Of a DNA stretch of 5,256 nt, positions 1 to 5,256 are shown in pieces; the first letter of the stretch is position 1, and each line of letters starts with the position of its first letter. The stretch is from RGIG464 sp045643185 (GTDB lineage Bacteria > Myxococcota_A > Bradymonadia > UBA4248). A program made the translations under genes and the position numbers. The stretch covers positions 1-5,256 of the forward strand of contig JAZUKH010000129.1 in NCBI GenBank assembly GCA_045643185.1. Direction: 5' to 3'. The notes under the pieces were generated by a model. That model saw only the letters and a program-made list of their open reading frames with translations, was not told where the DNA came from and searched no databases.

Positions 1-1825
1 CATAGCTATAAACGTAATATTTATAATAGAAATGGGGAACGTAAGACCATTCGTAGCCGTCATTTTCGTCGACGGTGAAGCCTTCGCCATAATATTTTTT
101 GACGAGATCGGCGTAAGTGTTTTTGAGCCATTTGGCGTCGATGGCTTCGCCGCGTTCAACAGCACTGTGAGCCAGATATTCGAATTCAGCGAACTGGGTC
201 TGACGATAGATCGTGCCGCGGATATTTTCGAGTTTTTGGACGAGGAGATTGACTTTTTCGGCGTCGGTCGTGGCATTGGCAACGAGGTAGTCGTTGAGTA
301 GCGATTCGTTGGTCGTTGAGGCGATCTCGGCGAGGAACATGGTGTAGTGATAGGAACTGGGCGGCTGCACTTCGTTGGAATAGATGCTGTGCATGGAGTG
401 TCCGAGTTCGTGTGCGAGCGTCGAGACGTCGTCGAGGGAATCCTGATAGTTGGTCAGGATGTAGGGCGACACGCCGTAGACGGAGCAGGAGTAGGCGCCG
501 CTTTCTTTGCCTTCGTGGGGCAGGTAGTCGATGGAGCCTTTTGCGGGATCCATTTCGGCTTTGAGGCGCGTGATGTAGTCTTCACCGAGCGGGGCGAGAG
601 CCGTGGCGATGAGTGTGCGGGCTTCGTCGAGGGTATAGCTCTTTTCGTCGCCGCCATTGGCGAGGTCGACGTAGAGGTCGTAGATGTGAACGTCGTTCAG
701 TCCCATGACTTTTTTGCGCAATTCAACATAATGATGAAGCGGCGCGAGGTTGGCACTGACGGTGTCGATGAGGTTTTTGTAGAGTTCGACGGGAATGTCA
801 TCTTTGTCGAGGTAGGCTTCGAGGGCCGTGTCATATTTGCGGGCGCGTGCAAAAAGAATGTCCTGCTGCAACTGGCCGATATAGGTGTTTGCAAAGACAT
901 TTTCGTATTTGGCGAGCGTGCCCATGAGCGCGTCGACGGCGGCTTTACGGACGTCGCGGTTGGGGCTGCGACGGAATTTTTGATAATTCGAAAGCGTCAT
1001 CTGGATCTCGTTGCCGTTTTCATCCTTGATCATCGGGAGCTGCATCGAGGCGATCATGGCGTCGAAGGTGTTTTCGGCATTGGACGGGATCTCGTTGAGA
1101 TCGATCTCAGCCCAGAGGTTGTCGCCGGCGAGCGAGAGGACGCGTTCCGCTTCTTCAGGCAGGACGCGGCTTGCACGGCGGGCAATGTTGCGGATGTAGG
1201 CTTCGTGCGGTTTCAGGCTCGGATCTTCGGCGAAGAATTTGTCGAGCGTTTCGGGGGCGATCTTGAGAATGCCGTCGCGCACGACTTTGCCGCGTGTCAT
1301 AAACGTGTCGAGGACGTTCTGGGCGTTCGTTTTCATGACGCTGTGGTCGCTTGACGGCTCGGTGTCGACGGTCATGTTGGCATAGAGCGTCAGTTTATTC
1401 ACAGCCGTGTGGAGATCAAAGTAGATATCGAGGCACTGTTTGAGGCTGGCCGCCGTGTCGAAGGTTTGGCAGGCATCGATCTTGGCGATATCGGCGGTCG
1501 TCTGCGTTATCGCGGCTTTGAATGCGTCGTCGGATTCGAACAAACGCGATTTATTCCATTTATACTGATCTTCGATTTCTTCGCGTTTTTTGACGCCATT
1601 GCCCGCCTGGGGCGCAGCCGCCGCAACTTCGTCACCAGCTTTCACATCATTCTCCTGTTTAGCCTGTTCGGGCGCAGCCTGGTCAGCAGCCACGGGCGCA
1701 GCCTGGGCAGTCTCTCGCGCAGGCAGGTCACAATCACATTCACTTTGGCACGGCTTCTGGCACGCGGAAAGCGTCAAAATACCGGCTGCTGCCAAGATCC
1801 AGGCACATTTGCTAAAATTAGACAT
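1..1825 (-). CDS. pepF: Oligoendopeptidase F-type M3 zinc metallopeptidase, lipoprotein, C-terminus cut by window edge
   Basis: My minus-strand translation from the ATG at 1825-1823 runs open for 608 residues to the window edge. HELGH at residues 472-476 is the M3 zinc motif: H472 and H476 bind zinc and E473 is the catalytic base. E500, in AEIAST, fits the third zinc ligand. YRQTQFAEFE and the final PHFYYKYYVYSY (H598 and following tyrosines) are typical of PepF, where the His/Tyr residues stabilise the transition state. The family cleaves peptides of roughly 7-17 residues. PepF is usually cytosolic and about 600 residues long. This one adds a lipoprotein signal (lipobox LSAC, lipidated C22) and an Ala/Pro/Gln-rich linker to about residue 75, so it probably acts on the periplasmic or outer face of the envelope. 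About 60-70 C-terminal residues should lie beyond the edge. The start is supported by an AAAGGAG site. Family assignment is very secure; location is inferred. Confidence 0.96.
   Translation of the reverse strand, partial: MSNFSKCAWILAAAGILTLSACQKPCQSECDCDLPARETAQAAPVAADQAAPEQAKQENDVKAGDEVAAAAPQAGNGVKKREEIEDQYKWNKSRLFESDDAFKAAITQTTADIAKIDACQTFDTAASLKQCLDIYFDLHTAVNKLTLYANMTVDTEPSSDHSVMKTNAQNVLDTFMTRGKVVRDGILKIAPETLDKFFAEDPSLKPHEAYIRNIARRASRVLPEEAERVLSLAGDNLWAEIDLNEIPSNAENTFDAMIASMQLPMIKDENGNEIQMTLSNYQKFRRSPNRDVRKAAVDALMGTLAKYENVFANTYIGQLQQDILFARARKYDTALEAYLDKDDIPVELYKNLIDTVSANLAPLHHYVELRKKVMGLNDVHIYDLYVDLANGGDEKSYTLDEARTLIATALAPLGEDYITRLKAEMDPAKGSIDYLPHEGKESGAYSCSVYGVSPYILTNYQDSLDDVSTLAHELGHSMHSIYSNEVQPPSSYHYTMFLAEIASTTNESLLNDYLVANATTDAEKVNLLVQKLENIRGTIYRQTQFAEFEYLAHSAVERGEAIDAKWLKNTYADLVKKYYGEGFTVDENDGYEWSYVPHFYYKYYVYSY
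1751..1825 (-). other. Lipoprotein signal peptide and cysteine cluster of PepF
   Basis: The first 21 residues have one basic residue (K6), a hydrophobic core (WILAAAGILTL) and the lipobox L19-S20-A21-C22, so signal peptidase II cleavage before C22 is expected. Residue +2 is Gln, not Asp, which in Lol-type sorting favours the outer membrane. Just after the anchor lie C26, C30 and C32, giving a C-x3-C-x3-C-x-C pattern in a short acidic stretch. The signal is clear from sequence; a role for the extra cysteines (disulfides or metal) is unknown. Confidence 0.85.
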
Positions 1826-1833
1826 ACAATTTT

Positions 1834-1840
1834 CTCCTTT
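1834..1840 (-). promoter_or_regulatory. Ribosome binding site of pepF
   Basis: On the minus strand AAAGGAG lies 8 bases before the ATG at 1825-1823. It is the best Shine-Dalgarno match in the window and fixes the pepF start in front of the lipoprotein signal rather than at a later Met. Confidence 0.85.
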
Positions 1841-1862
1841 GAGTCTCCCAAATGGGTAATTT

Positions 1863-1880
1863 TGCGCCAAAATAGGCGCA
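1863..1880. repeat. 18-bp dyad in the pepF leader
   Basis: TGCGCC-AAAATA-GGCGCA is a perfect 6-bp inverted repeat around a 6-base AT loop, about 40 bases upstream of the pepF start. It could be an operator half-site pair or a small leader hairpin. There is no T-run after it on the minus strand, so it is not a classic terminator. The dyad is seen directly; any regulatory role is inference. Confidence 0.45.
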
Positions 1881-1986
1881 GAACGGAGTCTTTTACGACA
1901 TTCAAAGTCTTTTGTGGATAAATTTGTATATTTCATGGACGCTTCGTGGGCGGCTCGTAATATGATCGCGTCATAAATTTTATTTG

Positions 1987-2054
1987 AGGGGGAAGTCTCC
2001 CCCTACGCGGCTATTTCGATACGAAATACGCCGCTACCCCTTCGCCTGGCGGGG
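1987..2054. repeat. Cluster of three adjacent hairpin-forming sequences between the glycosylase and pepF
   Basis: Three inverted repeats follow one another. (a) 1987-2004: AGGGGGA, loop AGTC, TCCCCCT, a perfect 7-bp stem. (b) 2007-2034: GCGGC plus TATTTCG, loop ATA, CGAAATA plus GCCGC, a 12-bp stem with one bulged C at 2029, extendable by TA/TA at 2004-2005 and 2035-2036 with a second bulge. (c) 2037-2054: CCC and CGCC pairing with GGCG and GGG around a T, with a TT bulge. The cluster starts 16 bases beyond the glycosylase stop on the minus strand, so it would form in that transcript's 3' end and could block readthrough into pepF or protect the RNA. The following minus-strand bases are A-rich rather than a U-run, so this is not a standard intrinsic terminator. 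A dispersed REP-like element is an equally good reading. Confidence 0.6.
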
Positions 2055-2070
2055 CCCAAAACGCGTTGAT

Positions 2071-2550
2071 CTACCGTAACAAGGTGTTCTGCCAAGCCTC
2101 GATGAGTTTGGGGAGCGTCCAGGCTGCGTTGGCTGGACTGGATGAGGGCAAGACAAGGGCTTCGCGCCCGGTCGACTTGAGCTGGTAGCGACGGTAGTAT
2201 TTTTCAGCGGTTTTGCCATTGACCGCGATGGTTTGGATCGACGCGTGGTTGAGGATGACTGACAAGTCGTTGGGAACGACGTCGGTGATCGAGCTGTCGG
2301 ACGAGCCCACGATCTCACAGGCGCCGATCACGTCCCACAATGCTATGTGGTGGCTCAAAAGCATCGTCTTTTTGTCGGCGATCGTTTCGGGAAGCGGTTC
2401 GTTCAGGATCGACGCCATGATGCGCCAAAATCGGTTCTGCGGATGGCCATAAAAAAACGCCGTTTCGCGCGATTTGACCGATGGAAAACTGCCGAGAATA
2501 AGAAGACGCGATTCTGCGTCGAAGAGCGGTGGAATAGGATGCTGGATCAT
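2071..2550 (-). CDS. Family 6 uracil-DNA glycosylase superfamily enzyme (hypoxanthine/deoxyinosine DNA glycosylase)
   Basis: A 159-residue protein if started at the ATG at 2550-2548. It carries the family 6 signature: LILGSFPS (residues 17-24), FYGHPQNRFW (33-42), WDVIGACEIVGSSDSSI (72-88), NGKTA (111-115) and the late motif LPSSSPANA (134-142). Family 6 enzymes excise hypoxanthine, the product of adenine deamination, from DNA as the first step of base excision repair in the cytoplasm. As I recall, the catalytic residue in the characterised archaeal enzyme is Asn39. Starting here puts the Asn of HPQNRF at exactly position 39, which supports this start over a TTG seven codons upstream (2571-2569). 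Neither start has a clear Shine-Dalgarno site. The length is normal for the family and nothing looks broken. Divergent from the ATPase; pepF follows on the same strand after a 245-bp gap. Confidence 0.9.
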   Translation of the reverse strand: MIQHPIPPLFDAESRLLILGSFPSVKSRETAFFYGHPQNRFWRIMASILNEPLPETIADKKTMLLSHHIALWDVIGACEIVGSSDSSITDVVPNDLSVILNHASIQTIAVNGKTAEKYYRRYQLKSTGREALVLPSSSPANAAWTLPKLIEAWQNTLLR

Positions 2551-2588
2551 GACAAAATGGTTTCGTGTCAAAAGACGCGCCGGGAAAA

Positions 2589-2594
2589 AATATA
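2589..2594 (-). promoter_or_regulatory. Candidate -10 element for the glycosylase gene
   Basis: The minus strand reads TATATT here, five of six matches to the sigma-70 -10 box, inside an AT-rich patch. Transcription would begin near 2580, giving a leader of about 30 bases before the ATG at 2550. No good -35 hexamer lies 16-18 bases upstream, so this is tentative. Confidence 0.3.
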
Positions 2595-2610
2595 CAAATG
2601 ACGTGTTTCT

Positions 2611-2632
2611 CCCGGGCTAAATGCGAGCCGGG
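2611..2632. repeat. Imperfect GC-rich inverted repeat in the divergent promoter region
   Basis: CCCGGGCT, a 7-base spacer, then AGCCGGG: arms pair over 7 bp with one unpaired G. It sits between the divergent glycosylase and ATPase starts and could be a shared operator. No T-run follows on either strand, so it is unlikely to be a terminator. Function is unknown. Confidence 0.4.
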
Positions 2633-2658
2633 ACTGCCTGAACGAATGGCTCAACGGA

Positions 2659-2687
2659 TTTAATATCATTTGCAGATGTGTTAGAAT
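2659..2687 (+). promoter_or_regulatory. Candidate sigma-70-type promoter of the AAA+ ATPase gene
   Basis: TAGAAT at 2682-2687 matches five of six bases of the -10 consensus. TTTAAT at 2659-2664, a weak -35 (three of six), lies at the ideal 17-base spacing. The predicted start near 2694 gives a leader of about 58 bases. A near-palindrome CATTTGCAGATG (2667-2678) fills the spacer and would be well placed for a repressor. All of this rests on sequence match alone. Confidence 0.35.
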
Positions 2688-2751
2688 ATCAAAGTGGTGT
2701 AGTAAGGCATCACGAAATAACGATAAACCAATAAACCGGTAAAGAAGATTT

Positions 2752-4857
2752 ATGGATTTTCAGCGAAATATCAAGCAATTCATGGTTTCCCTGTTGGGAC
2801 GGTGGCTTCATAAAGGTTGGCAGGAAGGTTGGATCCGATTTGACGATCATGCTCAATACGGTTGGCCAGCTGAGTTGGCGGCTCACTTTCGGAAGTTGAG
2901 TCGAAGCATGTTATTGCACAGCCAGGAGCTTGAAAAGGAAGTGGTCGAGTGGGACGGCCCGGAATTTACGCAGTTCTGGGGCAAAGTCATCGAGATGAGC
3001 ATGGGCGGCGATGCTTTGGCTGGACGCTGGGAGGCACTCGATGCGCGTTTGATGCTTTCGCCCGAAGAGATCACGTTGCTTGCGCTGATGGTCTCAATTT
3101 ATGGCGACTGGTCACTGTTGCGTGCGTTGCGCTTTACGATGTGCGAAAGCGATCCTGGGCAGCCTCGTTGGGGCTTTGTGACGCGCTTTATCGCCGAAGG
3201 TCTTCACTCGGCGCATGCCGAAGAATTGTTGTACCCCAAGACGAGTGTGTTGTTCAGGAATGGCATCATTTCGCTTCAAAACGAGCGGGAAGCGTCGTTG
3301 GGCGCCGCGCACTTGGTCGTGATGCCGGAGATCGTCGAATATTTGACGAACCTGGACGTGGCGGACGATGACCGACTGAACAGTTTGAACTACCGCGATG
3401 CAGATGCCGTGCTCAAACCGGCGCTGAAACGCCTTTCAACGGCGCCGCTCAACGCGTCGATCGTGATTGCCGGCGCGACGGGGTCGGGGAAAGTCCGTGT
3501 CGCGCGTTTTGTCGCAGGACGCCTCAAACACCAGGGTATCCGCATCGTCGATCTGACGCCCGACATCGCTTTTGACCAGGCTTTGCGTTCCGTTCAGCGT
3601 GCCATCGCACTCGCCGTGATTCAGCACGACATCGTTGTGCTCAAAAACGTGACGAAATGGTGTGACCGCTGGGGCGAAAACGTTTTACAGATCGTAAAAC
3701 GTCTTGAAAGTGCAGAGTGCCCGGTGATTTGGCTCGTGACTGGCGATAAACCGGCGTTTTTGACGATCGCACCGGAATGCCACATTCGCGTCGCTATGCC
3801 CAACCGTGCACAGCGCGAGGTCATTTGGGCCGAGCTGCTCGAAGGGCGTCTTAATGAAAAATGGGTCAGCCAGCTTGCCGGCCAGTTCCTGCTCACACGT
3901 GGTCAGATCGAGACCTCACTTCGTATCGCACTCGCCAGTGACGGCGCTGACGACGAAGAAACGCTTTACAAAAATGTCGCACAGGAAGCACGCGCCTTGT
4001 CGAAAGAAGGACTGGGCAGCCTCGCCACGCCAGAGCCGGCACGTGTCTCACGCGAACAACTCATCGTCTCCAAAGAATGCAGCACGGCGCTCGAAGATTT
4101 GTTGATGTATGCTAAACATCGTCGTGAACTCGCTAAAGAGTGGGGCTTCGAACGCTCGATGCCTTATGGACTCGGTTTGGCTGCTCTGTTTTGTGGGCCT
4201 CCAGGCACCGGTAAAACCTACGGTGCTCAGGTCATCGCGACCGAGTTGCAGCTCGAACTCTATCGCGTCGATCTTTCCCAGCTTGTCAGCAAATATATCG
4301 GTGAAACTGAGAAACACTTGGCTGAACTGTTCAATGCCGCAGAACAGGGTGAGATCCTCTTGCTCTTTGATGAGGCTGACTCGGTTTTTGGCAAACGTAC
4401 TGAGGTGAAAAACAGCACCGATCGATATGCTAACCTCGAGATCAACTATCTGCTCCAGCGACTTGAACGCTTTAGCGGCGTTAGCGTTCTTACGTCCAAC
4501 TTTGAATCGGGCATTGACGAGGCCTTTATGCGACGTATTCGCTTCAAAGTCCCGTTTGAACTGCCCGAAGAACAATCTCGCCAAATTCTGTGGAACAAGT
4601 TTTTGTCGCCAGCCATTCCACGCTCAAAAGATGTCGATGTGCGTACGCTCGCTGAACTGTTTGAGCTTTCAGGTGGTCATATCAAAGAAGCTGTGTTGCG
4701 CGCTGCATCCATCGCGTATGGTTCAAAAGAGAAGTGCGTGACTCAGGAACTGCTCATGAACAGCGCGGAACTTGAATATAAGAAGCTTGGTAAGCTTCTG
4801 CCATATCATGGCAGCACTTACAAAACGCCTGAACAGGCTAAAAAGCCCGGGACGTAA
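2752..4857 (+). CDS. Tandem AAA+ ATPase of the contractile-injection-system (Afp15/PVC15-like) type; first module degenerate
   Basis: A 701-residue cytoplasmic protein. Residues 1-100 have no recognised motif. About 100-185 (from LSPEEITLLALM to LLYPKTSVLFRNGIISL) resembles the winged-helix-like domain that precedes the ATPase modules in this family. Module 1 (about 215-400) has GATGSGKV at 241-248, lacking the usual Thr/Ser after Lys, and at the Walker B position IVVLKN (294-299) with no Asp-Glu. It keeps the lid-like LTRGQI ending at 386, so it is probably catalytically dead. Module 2 (about 445-680) is intact: GPPGTGKT (482-489), pore loop KYIGETEK with Y515, Walker B LLLFDEAD with D540-E541, sensor 1 TSN (N583), arginine pair R594-R595 in MRRIRF, and sensor 2 GGHIK (K645). 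FDEAD-x-x-FGKR-x-EVK and the RRIRF-x-x-PF block match ATPases of extracellular contractile injection loci, where Afp15-type proteins assist particle assembly. No sheath, tube or baseplate gene is in the window, so the partner is unknown. The start has only a purine-rich site (AAAGAAG, 2741-2747). Confidence 0.92.
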   Translation: MDFQRNIKQFMVSLLGRWLHKGWQEGWIRFDDHAQYGWPAELAAHFRKLSRSMLLHSQELEKEVVEWDGPEFTQFWGKVIEMSMGGDALAGRWEALDARLMLSPEEITLLALMVSIYGDWSLLRALRFTMCESDPGQPRWGFVTRFIAEGLHSAHAEELLYPKTSVLFRNGIISLQNEREASLGAAHLVVMPEIVEYLTNLDVADDDRLNSLNYRDADAVLKPALKRLSTAPLNASIVIAGATGSGKVRVARFVAGRLKHQGIRIVDLTPDIAFDQALRSVQRAIALAVIQHDIVVLKNVTKWCDRWGENVLQIVKRLESAECPVIWLVTGDKPAFLTIAPECHIRVAMPNRAQREVIWAELLEGRLNEKWVSQLAGQFLLTRGQIETSLRIALASDGADDEETLYKNVAQEARALSKEGLGSLATPEPARVSREQLIVSKECSTALEDLLMYAKHRRELAKEWGFERSMPYGLGLAALFCGPPGTGKTYGAQVIATELQLELYRVDLSQLVSKYIGETEKHLAELFNAAEQGEILLLFDEADSVFGKRTEVKNSTDRYANLEINYLLQRLERFSGVSVLTSNFESGIDEAFMRRIRFKVPFELPEEQSRQILWNKFLSPAIPRSKDVDVRTLAELFELSGGHIKEAVLRAASIAYGSKEKCVTQELLMNSAELEYKKLGKLLPYHGSTYKTPEQAKKPGT
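3472..3495 (+). other. Degenerate Walker A of ATPase module 1
   Basis: Codes for GATGSGKV (residues 241-248): the P-loop glycines and Lys247 remain, but the Thr/Ser that coordinates magnesium is Val248. Together with the loss of acidic Walker B residues at 297-299 this predicts no ATP hydrolysis in the first module, although nucleotide binding might persist. Confidence 0.75.
4195..4218 (+). other. Intact Walker A (P-loop) of ATPase module 2
   Basis: Codes for GPPGTGKT at residues 482-489, a textbook AAA+ P-loop. Walker B, sensor 1, arginine finger and sensor 2 follow at the expected spacing in the same module, so the second ring is the likely motor. Confidence 0.92.
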
Positions 4858-4957
4858 AAAGGTTCGGTCGTTTGTTAGAATTTTTGACCAGATAATACTT
4901 CTTCGCTGAGCGGTAACCCATTCAAGTTACTACTCACCCGGGGGATTACAGTTTGTT

Positions 4958-5152
4958 TTAGAATTTGCGTTGATCTTTGAGCATTTTGCTTTTGAGCAGG
5001 CCTAGGCCTGCGGCGCGCAGGGGGCCGGAGAGACGCGCGGGGTTATTCAAGCACCGGCAAAGCCGGTGCGCGCCTTCCAGGCGCCGACATCCTAAAATTG
5101 AGGTGACTTCGTTTTCACTGTTTTGCTCGCGCTTCGAACGCTTCGCGTTCAT
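4958..5152 (-). CDS. Doubtful 64-residue open frame, possibly a remnant
   Basis: Open from an ATG at 5152 to a TAA at 4958, coding for a very basic peptide (many Arg and Lys) that I do not recognise. The last 25 or so residues, ending KSKMLKDQRKF, look more protein-like than the rest and could be the tail of a decayed gene. Against it: no Shine-Dalgarno site, the frame spans four strong hairpins, and it remains open upstream into direct repeats whose 46-bp period is not a multiple of three. I think it is probably noncoding. Confidence 0.15.
   Translation of the reverse strand: MNAKRSKREQNSENEVTSILGCRRLEGAHRLCRCLNNPARLSGPLRAAGLGLLKSKMLKDQRKF
4996..5011. repeat. Perfect 16-bp palindrome
   Basis: GCAGGCCTAGGCCTGC is identical to its reverse complement with no spacer. 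A loopless palindrome of this length suits a dimeric protein binding site better than an RNA hairpin. No function can be assigned. Confidence 0.55.
5051..5084. repeat. Two back-to-back hairpins (REP-like)
   Basis: GCACCGGC-AAA-GCCGGTGC (5051-5069) is a perfect 8-bp stem with a 3-base loop. It is followed without a gap by GCGCC-TTCCA-GGCGC (5070-5084), a 5-bp stem. There is no T-run on either side. Paired GC-rich hairpins between genes resemble repetitive extragenic palindromes, but dispersal across the genome cannot be judged from one window. Confidence 0.55.
5136..5150. repeat. Short perfect hairpin
   Basis: GAACGC-TTC-GCGTTC, a 6-bp stem with a 3-base loop, lies between the REP-like pair and the direct repeats and appears to be part of the same structured cluster. 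Confidence 0.45.
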
Positions 5153-5167
5153 GCGCTTTCTGTATAC

Positions 5168-5252
5168 AAACAGGCGACGCGTATTGAGCGAGGAACGAGC
5201 GAAAAGCGGAGCAAAACAGGCGACGCGTATTGAGCGAGGAACGAGCGAAAAG
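5168..5252. repeat. Two perfect 39-bp direct repeats, 46-bp period
   Basis: Positions 5168-5206 and 5214-5252 are identical over 39 bp and separated by 7 bases (CGGAGCA). Each unit contains GCGACGCGT and two GAGCGA motifs. The 11-mer CTGTTTTGCTC at 5118-5128 is the inverse of 5209-5219, so the repeats also have an inverted partner upstream. The spacer is far too short for CRISPR. The array may continue beyond the window edge. Confidence 0.8.
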
Positions 5253-5256
5253 AAGT

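Larger units (their letters stand above)
4858..5256. other. Gene-poor structured region downstream of the ATPase
   Basis: This 399-bp stretch carries no convincing gene, no tRNA-like fold that I can see, and no canonical terminator with a T-run after the ATPase stop. From about 4996 it is dense in perfect dyads (4996-5011, 5051-5069, 5070-5084, 5136-5150, 5161-5168) and ends in a 39-bp direct repeat. It looks like an intergenic repeat cluster that continues past the right edge. Confidence 0.6.

Noticed and set aside
347..1354. 335-residue plus-strand open frame
   Set aside because: It lies wholly antisense to pepF, whose minus-strand frame shows a complete M3 active site. The plus frame has no recognisable domain and is a product of the GC-biased third codon positions of pepF.
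1987..2004. Intrinsic terminator
   Set aside because: The stem is strong, but neither strand has a T-run after it: the minus strand continues CAAATAAAAT and the plus strand ACGCGG.
2551..2571. TTG start for the glycosylase, seven codons upstream
   Set aside because: No ribosome binding site precedes it, and the ATG at 2550 places the conserved HPQNRF Asn at position 39 as in the characterised family member. The TTGACA there could mimic a -35 box, but no -10 follows at the right spacing.
4048..4584. 178-residue minus-strand open frame
   Set aside because: Antisense to the most conserved part of the ATPase, spanning Walker A and Walker B of module 2. It has no motif of its own.
4840..4853. 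Terminator at the ATPase stop codon (GGCT-AAAA-AGCC)
   Set aside because: The stem is only 4 bp, lies inside the coding sequence and is not followed by a T-run.
5168..5252. CRISPR array
   Set aside because: The two repeat copies are separated by only 7 bases, no further units are visible and no cas gene is present.

Overview
The window looks like chromosomal DNA from a diderm (Gram-negative-type) bacterium of moderate GC content. The main clue is a secreted peptidase with a lipoprotein signal and Gln at position +2, which suits outer-membrane sorting. The style (Ala/Pro/Gln-rich lipoprotein linker, cysteine cluster, contractile-injection-type AAA+ ATPase) would fit a deltaproteobacterial, myxobacterial or bradymonad-like lineage. 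That is inference from style only; no marker gene is present to settle taxonomy.

Layout, left to right. (1) Positions 1-1825, minus strand: the first 608 residues of an oligoendopeptidase F-type M3 zinc peptidase (PepF), cut by the left window edge and carrying a lipoprotein signal peptide. (2) About 1826-2070: a 245-bp gap with a good ribosome binding site for pepF, an 18-bp dyad in its leader, and three hairpin-forming sequences packed in 1987-2054. (3) 2071-2550, minus strand: a family 6 (hypoxanthine/deoxyinosine-type) DNA glycosylase of the uracil-DNA glycosylase superfamily. (4) 2551-2751: a divergent promoter region. (5) 2752-4857, plus strand: a 701-residue tandem AAA+ ATPase resembling those of extracellular contractile injection systems, with an eroded first ATPase module and an intact second one. 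(6) 4858-5256: 399 bp with no convincing gene. It holds several perfect dyads and, at the right edge, two copies of a 39-bp direct repeat with a 46-bp period.

The three genes do not form an obvious pathway. The glycosylase and pepF are co-directional but separated by the hairpin cluster, and the ATPase is divergently transcribed. The most interesting items are the ATPase with no injection-system structural gene visible beside it, the lipidated PepF with a Cys cluster next to its lipid anchor, and the two structured intergenic regions. I found no evidence of a complete new multi-gene system inside these 5.3 kb; the ATPase could be the edge of one lying outside the window.
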